17,899 nt of DNA, taken from positions 1-17,899 of the forward strand of contig JAEPRB010000485.1 of the NCBI GenBank assembly GCA_016758965.1. Reading direction: 5' to 3'. Position numbers and translations under genes: made by a program. Positions 1 through 7,717 of this stretch are shown here, one piece after another. The notes under the pieces are model-generated. The model was not told the DNA's origin. It did no database searches and worked only from the letters and a program-made list of their open reading frames with translations. This DNA is from Circinella minor (lineage: Eukaryota > Mucoromycota > Mucoromycetes > Mucorales > Lichtheimiaceae). Numbering within the stretch: the stretch's first letter is position 1; each line of letters starts with the position of its first letter.

Positions 1-1622
1 ATTCGAATCATTGATTAATAAAGCCAGAGCACGTGGAACACCTTCAGATGGCTTGACACGAAAAAGCCAAACCGAATCTGCGCATGCAACTTGTATTGAG
101 GAAACCTTTCCAGTAGCTTTAGTAATCAGATTGTAGTTCCATTCGCAGTCAAAACCAACCACAAGAGAACCACTTATACTGTCGGATTTGTTTCAGATAG
201 CTTGAACAGCTTGTTCAACTTGGTCGTTGCTCTGGATAAGACTGATTGAGACATTACTAGGTAATTGTAGGAATGGTACTGGGTGTTTTTGAAGATCTAC
301 GTTTGTCGATTGTTGGATATTATGAGCATGGTTATTATTGGTATGAAGTGTACGTTTGAGAGATAGTAAAGACCGTTCAAGCAAACGACGATCGCCCTTT
401 ACATTGTCCGTAAAAAACAGATCTGGTTGTTGATGGTTATACAAATGATACGAATTCATCATCTCCTTTAACGGCGCTTCAAGATGAGTGGTTGATTTTG
501 TTGGAACTAGAAGTTGGAGACGTATTTCTTCATATTCATCACAAAGGGTATATAATGCAGTGAACGCGGATAATCCTCCAAGTTTTGCCATATGCTTTGG
601 TACTTTAAAGGAATGGTCACCTTTAAGAATAATTCCATCAAGTATGGCCAACTCTTTATCCATCAATGGTCGTAATTGATCGATAAGTGCTGTATACATG
701 AGACGTAAGTATCTAGTTGAAGGTATGTAACCTGCATATCCTTCTGGATCTTTAAAGCTCGAAAAACGTTTGTATATTATTGGGTTACTACCATGAGGGA
801 TATCATGAAAGGTCGGATATTGTTGGCGATGTACAAGTGAGTTTAGGTATTGTAAATGGAGTCTGGAATGTCTTAGTGTATGGAATTCTCTTAAAGCTCG
901 TTGTAACCGATGAACACCCATGCCATTCTGCATAACTATACGTAGCAGATCACCAAGGTGTTTGGACACAGCACTTCGATGAGTTAAATATGCTGGAAAT
1001 TCGGCTTGAAGATGCAATGGTAATTGTTCCAGAATTCGATTGTCATACGCATTTAAACTAGTCTTGCAACTTTTATTGGTGCATCGATACCTTGAAGACA
1101 TGATGTAGAAGCAACTAAAGGAAGAAGTATATTAGCTTTCAATTAATCAAAAAATCTAAATTAAAAGCATTACCTATCAATGTCTACAACTCGATGGGCA
1201 CGTGGATTGGTATTAAATCCTTTGCTGTTTAGTTTTTGTCTACAATTGGGACACTTTAGCACTGTAGTAACTAAACGATGAGGTGACCAAAGAAAAACAC
1301 GAGGATAATATAATTTTTTAGGATCGGCAGGTCCGGAGTATAATGCAAAAAATGGAGATGGTGGTTCAATCCAAAAGGTATTATGCTTTTGATCATATTC
1401 TTGTGGTCCTTGCTTGCCATCCTTAACTATGTGGTTTTGTAACTTCTCAAAATACTCAGTGAGAATTCGCGCCTCTACATAATCAATACTATCATCCTCT
1501 ACTGTTTTATCATCTTCCGCTTCACTGCTACTATTATCATCATTGTAACATTGGTGCATATCTTCCACTTCTATGTTTCGCGACAAAGTACCAATGGTAC
1601 AAGTACTATCATAAACTGTCAC
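1..1622 (-). pseudogene. DUF6729 domain plus 3'-5' exonuclease protein, partial and interrupted
   Basis: Two exons join in frame across a 59-bp intron (1115-1173). The first encodes an acidic low-complexity stretch, then the motifs FWIEPPSPFFALY, PRVFLWSPHRL and LKCPNC; after the join come RYRCTNKSC and AYDNRILEQLP. I recognise this as the cysteine-containing DUF6729 domain. The frame meets TGA at 193-195 but resumes in the same frame to the window edge with VVGFDCEWN and GKVSSIQVACADSVWLF, the ExoI-type motif (Asp-x-Glu) and following strand of a DEDD/WRN-like 3'-5' exonuclease. The rest of the exonuclease lies outside the window. The 5' end of this exon has no ATG; the most likely acceptor is near 1629. 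Function is unknown; a nuclease role is inferred from family only, and such proteins may be mobile-element passengers. The single TGA could be an inactivating mutation or a missed splice. Confidence 0.72.
1115..1173 (-). other. Intron inside the DUF6729 domain
   Basis: Donor AG|GTAATG and acceptor TTTAG|TTGC. Removing it joins VVDID to CFYIMSSRYRC without changing frame and reconstitutes the continuous DUF6729 cysteine region. The length of 59 bp is typical of early-diverging fungi. Confidence 0.75.
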
Positions 1623-2001
1623 CTCGGACTATATTAGAAGTATAAAATAGGTTAGGTTTTTATACACTAAGCTTTTAATTTACTAGAGCCACACACGTCT
1701 ATTCACGTTGTTTTCTGAGTTAGATACTCTGTCATGTATGTTACAGTCGAATGATAAAGATATGTTATTATTGTTTGATGATGAAGGAATGTTATCATCA
1801 CTCGACACTATGGGGATATTTTGTTGACGAGAATTCTATATTACATTATACATGCTTTACTGTTAGGGAAAATATACTTCTCACCAGATTTTATTAAATA
1901 TTTTTCGATGAACCATATTAGACGAGGAATTGTTAGTTTCTTGATGATTAATGGATGGTAGAGTTGATCCAAAATTTAGGGATGTTTGACCTGCCACTTA
2001 C

Positions 2002-2090
2002 TTTTTATGTCTGCCACTATTTGGATTAACACCACCCTTTTTTCTTCCTCTTGGGTTTGTATTGAATTTAAATGGGCTTCCAGTATTCAT
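2002..2090 (-). CDS. Probable first exon of the DUF6729/exonuclease gene (basic, AT-hook-like)
   Basis: ATG at 2088-2090 opens a 29-codon reading with the basic motif GRKKGGVNPNSGRHK and ends at a strong donor AAAAA|GTAAGT (intron from 2001). Read through instead, the same frame hits TAA at 1998-2000 and then stays open for about 35 codons. Downstream, serine/asparagine-rich open stretches (about 1835-1690) look like further exons before the main exon at 1622, but I could not fix every splice site. The assignment to the gene rests on strand, spacing and composition. Confidence 0.4.
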
Positions 2091-2477
2091 TTTTATTAAA
2101 AAAAAAAGTAAAAAACATAAAGGAAAAAGAAATAACATGACAGAAGCTTATTTGGTGTCTTTTATTTTGATATTGTCAATGCAAAGAGAGGGGTATGAAA
2201 AGCATGCGCTTTTCGCATAATACAAAAGAGACTATCTCAGAATTTGATAGGCTGTCTCACATTGTTTCAGAGACTATCTCGAAAATTGATTCGCTAATTT
2301 TTGGGCCCAGGCACTTCAGACCCGCCAAAATAAGACTTTCATTTTTAATTTCAAAATTATTTCCAAATTTGGTATAGTTACACAAACTTGAAAATTGAAC
2401 CCTGAAAGCACCTAACCAAAAGCTATGATAGGTCAAAATATGAGCTCTCTACCTATAATATTCAAAGAGTAAAATGA

Positions 2478-2508
2478 TAGGGATTCTTCATCATTTCAAG
2501 AATCCCTA
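2478..2508. repeat. Perfect 11-bp inverted repeat (hairpin)
   Basis: TAGGGATTCTT and AAGAATCCCTA are exact reverse complements separated by 9 nt and followed by a T-run. It could be a transcript-end hairpin or the remnant of a tiny palindromic element; the arms begin and end with TA. Confidence 0.5.
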
Positions 2509-2635
2509 CTTTTTTTGCCCTTTATACTTTTCTTCACTATGCATATTGACCAAGGCTTACCTGATATATGGACTTTTATCCAAACTTTTGCTGATCATAA
2601 GGAAACTTTAAAGTAAGTTATATTTTTTTTATTCT

Positions 2636-2637
2636 TA
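2636..2637. other. Left TA target duplication
   Basis: TA immediately outside CAGGATTTTTCC, matched by TA at 10417-10418 outside the right end. A dinucleotide alone is weak evidence; the value lies in its placement at both ends of the inverted repeat. Confidence 0.5.
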
Positions 2638-3054
2638 CAGGATTTTTCCTAATGATTGGCGGGGGGGTTTTTTCCATCATGGCAGGGCCTTTTTTTATTT
2701 TGGCATTGGGGGGTCTTTTTTGATTGGCGGTGGAATTTTCATAATTGGCAGGAGGTGAAAAATTACAATGACGCCTGTAATTTTAAGTTGATGGCAGAAT
2801 TACAAATTTCATGGTGGTTGGGAACTGTGATTTCAATCCCTTATTAAAACTATTTTCTGTAGCTTTCTTATTATTTTTATGTTGTAAATTGTATAATTTA
2901 TTAAAAAAAACATATTTAAATATGAAAAAAAGTATGAAAAAAATAATAATATGAAGATAATAATAATATAAAGATAAAAATAATAATAATAATATGAAAA
3001 AAAATAATGATATGAAAAAAATAAAGGTAAAAACAAAAACTATAACGTTCCCTC
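2638..3054 (-). repeat. Left inverted arm (TIR plus transposase 3' flank)
   Basis: Starts with the TIR, then a short G-rich minisatellite built on TGATTGGCGG / TTGGCAGG units (about 2650-2755), a unique stretch, and an AT microsatellite (about 2880-3020). It is nearly identical, inverted, to 9962-10416; differences by eye are scattered substitutions and microsatellite length. It directly abuts the stop codon of the left transposase. Confidence 0.85.
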
Positions 3055-3896
3055 TTATTCCATGACGGCAAGCAAATGCTTAATCCACCTTTGACAATCT
3101 TGGGCAGAAATTTGATTGACTGAATCGGTTACTCTTAGTAGTAATGTATCAACTGTTGGCAACTTTCTATTTACACTGACGTTCAGCTTCAACCAGAATT
3201 CTTGCATGGGATTCAAGAAGGGCCGATGCTGAGGAAGATACATTATGTGGAAGCCTTGTTTTATAATAGCCTCCTGAAATTCTTGGGTTTTATGGATTGG
3301 TGCATTATCCATAACTAAGGTTCTTTCACCCATTCCATTTTCCTTGAGCACCTTCATCAGCACCTCCAGGGACCCAACATACTTGTCTTTAATACTACTA
3401 ATTTTTGGTTGCATTCTTTTGGCACTTAGACTAACAACTCCTTCACCAGTAATACCACCCAAGAACGTGAAGATGCGATCACAAGACATTGGGATTCTTG
3501 CCTTAGCAGAAGAACCTCTTGCTCGACGCGTGGGGTGTATGTTGAAACAAGCTTCATCTATAAAGACACACTTATAATAGTCAATACCGTTGATCATAAC
3601 AGATGGATTCTTTGATTTAGATATAGAAGTTTCCTATTAAGTTATCAACTATTAGTTAATAAAAGTTTGAAATACAAGCCAAAATTCATAAAGAGTTATC
3701 AATCATAAATAAGTAAAAAATGAAGTGCCTGCTGTTTATTTTTTACCTTGACCATTGATAAAAGTGGCTGTACACCAATGGTAACTCCACTGTATTCATT
3801 GGATATACTGGGATAGATATCATCCACTTCCATCTTGTCTTCATGCATATCAATGTCTGCATTATATGATAGTCTTGAGCTCTCAATATATGACAT
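3055..3896 (-). CDS. Tc1/mariner-type transposase, left copy: open but internally deleted and lacking the catalytic Glu
   Basis: Exon 1 (3896-3729, 56 codons) encodes an acidic N-terminus with HEDKMEVDDIY. Exon 2 (3633-3055) encodes the DDE core: FIDEACFN (first Asp), GGITGEG, VMDNAPIH (second Asp), then PFLNPMQEFW. Exon 1 has exactly the length of exon 1 in the right copy, and the intron position matches. Relative to the right copy about 640 bp is missing just inside exon 2, removing the AT-hook and HTH DNA-binding half. At the third catalytic position (34 residues after Asp2) the codon is CAA, Gln, instead of Glu. The intron uses a GC donor (CAG|GCACTT, 3728) with AG acceptor at 3634. With that splice the 248-residue frame has no stop. 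It cannot be an active transposase as read; a regulatory role is only a possibility. TATAAAA lies about 65 bp upstream. Confidence 0.72.
3634..3728 (-). other. Intron of the left transposase, GC-AG type
   Basis: Donor CAG|GCACTT and acceptor TTAATAG|GAA, 95 bp. The right copy has CAG|GTATTT at the equivalent place, so the donor T has become C. GC donors are spliced at lower efficiency in fungi. Confidence 0.6.
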
Positions 3897-3960
3897 GGTA
3901 CTTGTAGGTTTAAAAAATTGAATAAAAATGTAAGCAGAAGTTGCAGTAGATAAACAGCTC

Positions 3961-3967
3961 TTTTATA
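3961..3967 (-). promoter_or_regulatory. TATA box of the left transposase
   Basis: TATAAAA on the minus strand, about 65 bp before the ATG at 3896. The right transposase has TATAAAAA at the equivalent place (8341-8348), about 66-73 bp before its ATG. Confidence 0.55.
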
Positions 3968-4010
3968 TTCTTTTTTTTCCGAGCATCATAGTTTAAATAA
4001 TATTTAAGTT

Positions 4011-4086
4011 GGTTACACGGAACACCCTTATTTAATATTTTTATCACACATAAAAAAAGGGCCTTAGAAGTTGGTTACATGGAACG
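4011..4086 (-). promoter_or_regulatory. Pair of TGTTCCRTGTAACC-type motifs upstream of the left transposase
   Basis: On the minus strand, GTGTTCCGTGTAACCAACTT (ending 4025) and GCGTTCCATGTAACCAACTT (ending about 4087) are about 60 bp apart, both oriented toward the transposase. Between them is a T-run and ATGTGTGATAA. The right transposase has the same arrangement at 8228-8290. Confidence 0.7.
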
Positions 4087-4180
4087 CTCCACATAAATAA
4101 TATATAAACATATTTTATTTAAAAAGTGTGAGAGATATATTGGAACTTTAGTTATATACTATCAAAAGAATCTCTTTAAA

Positions 4181-4522
4181 CTAAGCTACCAAAAATGACC
4201 ACAACCCTCTTATTATTAAAAGACGGCTCAATCTAATGCTGATTTCTTCATGTGGTCTGCACCCATTAATACACAGACGGCTTTCCAGAAGATGGAAGGC
4301 CCAACCAATTTTATTCCACTCGGCTAAAACTTGACAAATAGCTCTTCTTGACACATTGAACCTTACAGAAATGACATCCTTTGATTCCCGTGCTTGAAAA
4401 TACATTTGAGCTATTTGCTCTTTTATATCCACAGACAGCTTGACTCATTGTCGTCTTTGAATCTCATCATATAGCTCCCATCCTTCTACTTCAATTAGGT
4501 GTATATGATTTTGATGAAGCAT
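4181..4522 (-). pseudogene. Small helix-turn-helix protein, interrupted by one stop
   Basis: From ATG 4522-4520 the frame reads an N-terminal segment ending DEIQRRQ, meets TGA at 4445-4447, and continues in the same frame with VKLSVDIKEQIAQMY and RFNVSRRAICQVLAEWNK. The latter has the spacing of a homeodomain-like/Tc1-type HTH (helix, turn at FNVS, recognition helix RRAICQVL). No DDE domain follows within the 113-codon frame. CGA-to-TGA (giving RRQR) would explain the stop. It resembles the HTH segments of the genes at 5383-5782 and 7488-8006 in layout more than in sequence. An eroded transposase N-terminus is equally possible. Confidence 0.5.
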
Positions 4523-4599
4523 CAATGCACAATCAAGATTTGTTTGAACACATTCTATAAACAAGAGCTATTGTTAACAAAAGAAGATCGGTGATATTA

Positions 4600-5141
4600 G
4601 AGCACTCACAACGGTCCTTGTAAAAAAAGCTTGTAACTCCGTTTACCAGCTTTTTTACAAATTTATGCTCGCAACGGTCCTTGTAAAAAAGCTTGCAAAA
4701 TGCAAAGCTTGTAAATTTTTTAAGAAAGCTTGTAAAATTACAAGGAGCGTTTGAGTGCTTGTAAAAAAAATTTATCACTTTCCATTTTTAATAAGAATGA
4801 CTAATAACAGCATTACTGCTAATACTACTTCCACTTTGGTTTCTACCAATGAACCAACCATCGTGACAACTTGTTGAGCGATTTGATTAAAGGCGTTGAT
4901 GATAGTAGGATCCATTTGAAATTGATTGAAAAGAGATTAAGCTCAAAATAATACTCAACCCTGAGCCTATTTTTTTCACTTGCTTTCACTGAAGTATGAT
5001 TTTCACGTTACACTTCCAAGTTACAAGCTAATTTTACAAGGACCATTGTGAGTATTTGCCTTGTAGTGTTACAAAAATTTTACAAGTCTCAATTTACAAG
5101 CTTTTTTTTTACAAGGACTGCTGCTACTGCTGCGAGTGCTC
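4600..5141. mobile_element. Harbinger-type MITE (542 bp) with perfect TTA target duplications
   Basis: Left end TTA|GAGCACTCACAACGGTCC and right end ...TGCGAGTGCTC|TTA are inverted (GAGCACTC/GAGTGCTC exact; GTCCTTGTAAAAAAA recurs inverted at the right end), flanked by TTA at 4597-4599 and 5142-5144. A 3-bp TWA duplication and GAGC-type ends are hallmarks of the PIF/Harbinger superfamily. The terminal regions carry many short copies of CTTGTAA/TTACAAG, typical subterminal repeats. No transposase is present, so it is non-autonomous; the DDE of a partner element is not in this window. It inserted into the larger element and is therefore younger than it. Confidence 0.85.
4775..4915 (-). CDS. 46-codon open frame inside the MITE
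   Basis: ATG at 4915-4913, TGA at 4775-4777. It starts MDPTIINAFNQIAQQVV and ends in a hydrophobic stretch (VVLAVMLLLVILI). It may be the eroded N-terminus of a protein of the parent Harbinger element, or chance. No motif is recognised. Confidence 0.25.
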   Translation of the reverse strand: MDPTIINAFNQIAQQVVTMVGSLVETKVEVVLAVMLLLVILIKNGK

Positions 5142-5382
5142 TTAGCAATAACACACCTTTTATTAGAAGAATCGCAATAATGAAATCTGTGCGAACATAT
5201 AAGTATGGCATTTGAAAAATGAATAAAATAATCCTTGCCATTGCAAATGTGTTGCTTTTATACTTTTTTATGATTGAACCCATAATGTAACACAAACGGA
5301 ATCTCACAGATCCTACTCACGACACATATATATCCTTATCCATTCTCAAGACAAATCAAAACCAAAATATTTGTAATTATTT

Positions 5383-5782
5383 TTATAAAGTAATATTATT
5401 TATTTCACGGTTAATACGTTCTTGGGCAATGTATGTCCCCACAGTAGCTAGAGGAATTCTGGTTATCTCAATGACATCACGGACTGAGAGGTGTTCGTCG
5501 AAATGAAGATAAAAAATCTCCTCCCGTTCTTGTTCCGTGACGCGTTGTCTCGGTTTCCTTGGTGCATGTCGGACAGGTGGGCCTACTAAAAAAATGGTTT
5601 TCTCTTATAAGCATTCCACATTTATATAGAATATTCTCAAACTTACCAAGTGTTGTGTCAAGTAGGATAAGGGTTTGCACCCACTCGTCAAGAGCGCTTT
5701 GGGTGTCAAGAGCGCTTTGGGTGTCAAGAGCGCTTTGGGTGTCAAAAGCATTAGCTTCATTAAAGTTCGAATTGGAATTCAT
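5383..5782 (-). CDS. Intact small helix-turn-helix protein (112 aa, two exons)
   Basis: Exon 1 (5782-5647) and exon 2 (5585-5383) join across a 61-bp intron with donor G|GTAAGT and acceptor TTTTTTTAG|TA, giving 112 residues with no internal stop. The N-terminus is Asn/Ser-rich, followed by three perfect DTQSAL repeats and an acidic/hydrophobic segment (DEWVQTLILLDTTL). Exon 2 begins with a basic patch (RHAPRKPRQR) and then an HTH: TEQEREEIFYLHFDEHLSVRD leading to VIEITRIPLATVGTYIAQER, with helix 2, turn and recognition helix as in Tc1-type/homeodomain-like folds. It has no catalytic domain, so a DNA-binding regulator of the element is the natural inference. I chose ATG 5782; an in-frame ATG at 5830 would add 16 residues. 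It is one of only two unbroken multi-motif genes inside the element. Confidence 0.68.
5586..5646 (-). other. Intron of the small HTH gene
   Basis: GTAAGT donor and TTTTTTTAG acceptor, 61 bp, phase 1. Its removal keeps the frame open to TAA at 5383-5385 and joins the repeat-bearing N-terminus to the HTH domain. Confidence 0.75.
5687..5740 (-). repeat. Three perfect 18-bp tandem repeats in coding sequence
   Basis: The unit GTCAAGAGCGCTTTGGGT (plus strand) is repeated three times without mismatch and encodes DTQSAL three times. The lack of divergence means recent expansion. Confidence 0.9.
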
Positions 5783-5830
5783 TATGTAGAAAGTTTCGTT
5801 GTTAATTGTTAATAAAAGAAATGTGTTCAC

Positions 5831-6166
5831 CTGAATAATCAGTCCCCATCTGTTAAATAGTTTTCACCACGATCTTCTCACCTTCTTGAGCATCTTTTTT
5901 TTTATTTTGCAAACAATATTATTTGAGTACCATTTTTTTTTATTTTGTAAACAACATAAATTATTCAGACCATATTGGAATAATTACTCAAATAAATAAA
6001 ATCAGAATCTTATTTACAGACACTTTGCATCTGCAAATCGTATTAAACCAAAGAATAACCTTTCTCTTTATCCATTTTGAGCTATAGACTTTCTATCCCT
6101 ATCTTTTGTTCAAATTGTCAGCACCAACCCGGTTATATCCTCTCTTTTGATGTTCCATGTCACATA
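5831..6166. promoter_or_regulatory. Intergenic region between the minus-strand HTH gene and the plus-strand stub
   Basis: AT-rich; contains two copies of a T-run followed by TATTTTGnAAACAA (about 5890 and 5935) and, at 6151-6163, TGTTCCATGTCAC, one mismatch from the motif found before the transposases. Otherwise nothing recognised. Confidence 0.4.
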
Positions 6167-6244
6167 ATGGCAAAAGAAAAGAGATCAAATGAGTATACCA
6201 ACGATTTAAAATGGCTTGTTCTGCGTAACAGTGCCACAAAATAG
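6167..6244 (+). pseudogene. 25-codon stub resembling the N-terminus of an HTH protein
   Basis: ATG follows the TGTTCC motif after only a few bases. The reading MAKEKRSNEYTNDLKWLVLR followed by NSATK and TAG resembles the first helix that precedes an HTH, but no HTH follows; downstream DNA is the 3' end of the convergent gene at 6268-6672. It is probably a truncated relic, or the first exon of something I cannot resolve. Confidence 0.3.
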
Positions 6245-6267
6245 ACTGACAAAAAGAAAGTATTTTT

Positions 6268-6672
6268 TTATTCATCAATATTAAGATAAATTTCTCTATA
6301 TTCTTGAGCCCATCGAAACATTGTTAATTTCGGGACCTCAGTTCTATTATACCCTTTTTTTTCAATTGCACATTGTCTTATAGCCTTCTTGAGTTCTTCA
6401 TTTTCCCTCTCCCACTTTGGTATTTTTTGCTTTTTGTATTCTGTTAGTTTCAGAACTTGCTGTTCTAGCTGCTGCACCCTTTCCAGAGTCTCTTGAAGAG
6501 CCAACTCACCAGGGAGCATGACCGATGGTTCATACTTTGTTCCCATTCGCTTTGCGTCTAGAACCCTAATAAATTCCTCTGTTTGAAGCATTAGAATAGC
6601 ATGTTTAAAAGCAATGCTAATAATCATACCAATAAGAGGATCTTTGCCATCACTAGAGTCGTATTTCATCAT
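6268..6672 (-). CDS. Intact 134-aa coiled-coil protein with a possible C-terminal HTH
   Basis: Open from ATG 6672 (a second ATG follows directly) to TAA. Three parts are visible: an N-terminal globular segment (MMKYDSSDGKDPLIGMIISIAF), a heptad-like Leu/Glu/Gln/Lys-rich stretch (about residues 57-100, ALQETLERVQQLEQQVLKLTEY) predicted as coiled coil, and a C-terminal basic helix pair ending VPKLTMFRWAQEY, which echoes the VPxSTLxRW recognition helix of Psq-type HTH domains. No family is recognised with certainty. It is single-exon and unbroken while its neighbours are decayed. Its 5' side faces the motif array at 6806-7327, with TTTATATAA about 85 bp upstream. Oligomerising DNA-binding protein is an inference from layout. 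Confidence 0.6.
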   Translation of the reverse strand: MMKYDSSDGKDPLIGMIISIAFKHAILMLQTEEFIRVLDAKRMGTKYEPSVMLPGELALQETLERVQQLEQQVLKLTEYKKQKIPKWERENEELKKAIRQCAIEKKGYNRTEVPKLTMFRWAQEYREIYLNIDE

Positions 6673-6805
6673 GACTTAGGGCAATCTTGTTCATTTGAGA
6701 ATATTATTTAAAAATAATAAAAAAGTATATAGTAAATCTCTGTAATTAATGTTATATAAAACAAAGAAAATTCTGAAGAAAAATACAAATACATATAACT
6801 AGAAC

Positions 6806-7190
6806 GTTATATGGAACAAATCATCCCATTCCACTCTAAGATGTCCCATGCTGTTTTTAGGTGAGTGCACGGTGAAGATCTAAAGTTAAATCTGTTGTAC
6901 GGAATAAAACAATAATCATTTTCATAAGAAAAGTACAGAAAGTAAATATTTAGAATTGTTACACAGAACAAAACAATAACCAGTTTCATAAGCAAGGATA
7001 CAAAAAGGGAATAATTAACTACTACATGGAACAAATCGTCCCATTCCACTCTAAGTTGTCCCATTCCGTTTTTAGGTGAGTGCATGGTGAAGATCTAAAG
7101 TTAAATTCGTTGCACGGAACAAAGCACTAATTAATTTCATAAGAAAAATACAGAAAGTAAATATTTGAGAATTAGTTCACGGAACAAACC
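6806..7190. repeat. Imperfect tandem duplication, period 215 bp
   Basis: GGAACAAAtcRTCCCATTCCACTCTAAG recurs at 6813 and 7028 and the similarity continues through TTTTTAGGTGAGTGCA, GTGAAGATCTAAAGTTAAA and TACAGAAAGTAAATATTT. Each unit carries three of the TGTTCC-type motifs. Confidence 0.85.
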
Positions 7191-7327
7191 AAGGATAAAT
7201 GTGAAAAACAATTACAAAGTAAAAATGCACAAACAAAATATTCAAAGCTGTTACTCATAAAAGAATTATAGTTTCTACTTGGGAAACCATCCTGAAGGTG
7301 GATAATTAGATTGTTGCACGGAACAGA
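6806..7327 (-). promoter_or_regulatory. Array of seven TGTTCCGTGnAAC-type motifs in a divergent promoter region
   Basis: Plus-strand forms: GTTATATGGAACAAA (6806), GTTGTACGGAATAAA (6894), GTTACACAGAACAAA (6958), CTACATGGAACAAA (7022), GTTGCACGGAACAAA (7109), GTTCACGGAACAAA (7175), GTTGCACGGAACAGA (7313). All have the same orientation, which on the minus strand reads TGTTCCRTGnAAC toward the gene at 6268-6672. The region separates that gene from the divergent gene starting at 7488, so it may serve both. Confidence 0.65.
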
Positions 7328-7394
7328 AAAAAATGCAATCTTGTTATTATGTACATATGCTCAATTTATATATCTTTGAGCCGTATCAAAAAAG

Positions 7395-7405
7395 TATATA
7401 AAGGG
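7395..7405 (+). promoter_or_regulatory. TATA box of the gene starting at 7488
   Basis: TATATAAAGGG, about 90 bp upstream of the ATG, a position comparable to the TATA boxes of both transposases in this element. Confidence 0.5.
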
Positions 7406-7487
7406 TAACCGATAGATACGTTCATGGTAATAATTTGAAAATTCTAAATTTACGTACACATAACAAAATCAATTACTTACTAGCAAT

Positions 7488-7668
7488 ATGGCCGATGATC
7501 TCCTCGAATTTGAAGAAGATGTATCTATGGAGGACGATGTATATAGTACAAGAGAATTAAGCAACGCACTTCCTTATGTAGATTTTGTGGAGAACTCCCC
7601 CTTGTTCTCCCCCTCATCAGCATCAGCATCAGCATCAACACCATCATCATCATCATCATTGTTCTCAC

Positions 7669-7717
<49 letters not shown>

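Larger units (their letters stand above)
2091..2637. other. Intergenic stretch, no supported gene
   Basis: AT-rich DNA between the start of the DUF6729 gene and the left TIR of the large element. It holds a partial internal repeat (AGAGACTATCTC twice, about 2228 and 2269) and a hairpin at 2478-2508. The 60-codon open frame at 2195-2377 has no recognisable motif. Confidence 0.5.

Noticed and set aside
2646..2755. G-quadruplex in the left arm minisatellite
   Set aside because: Only a few G-runs separated by long loops; a structure cannot be supported from sequence alone.
2833..3036. Tyr/Phe/Ile-rich 67-codon frame, and its counterpart near 9892-10152
   Set aside because: AT microsatellite in the inverted arms; no protein-like composition.
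4533..4778. 81-codon minus frame with repeated FYKDRCE
   Set aside because: Translation of the subterminal repeats of the MITE.
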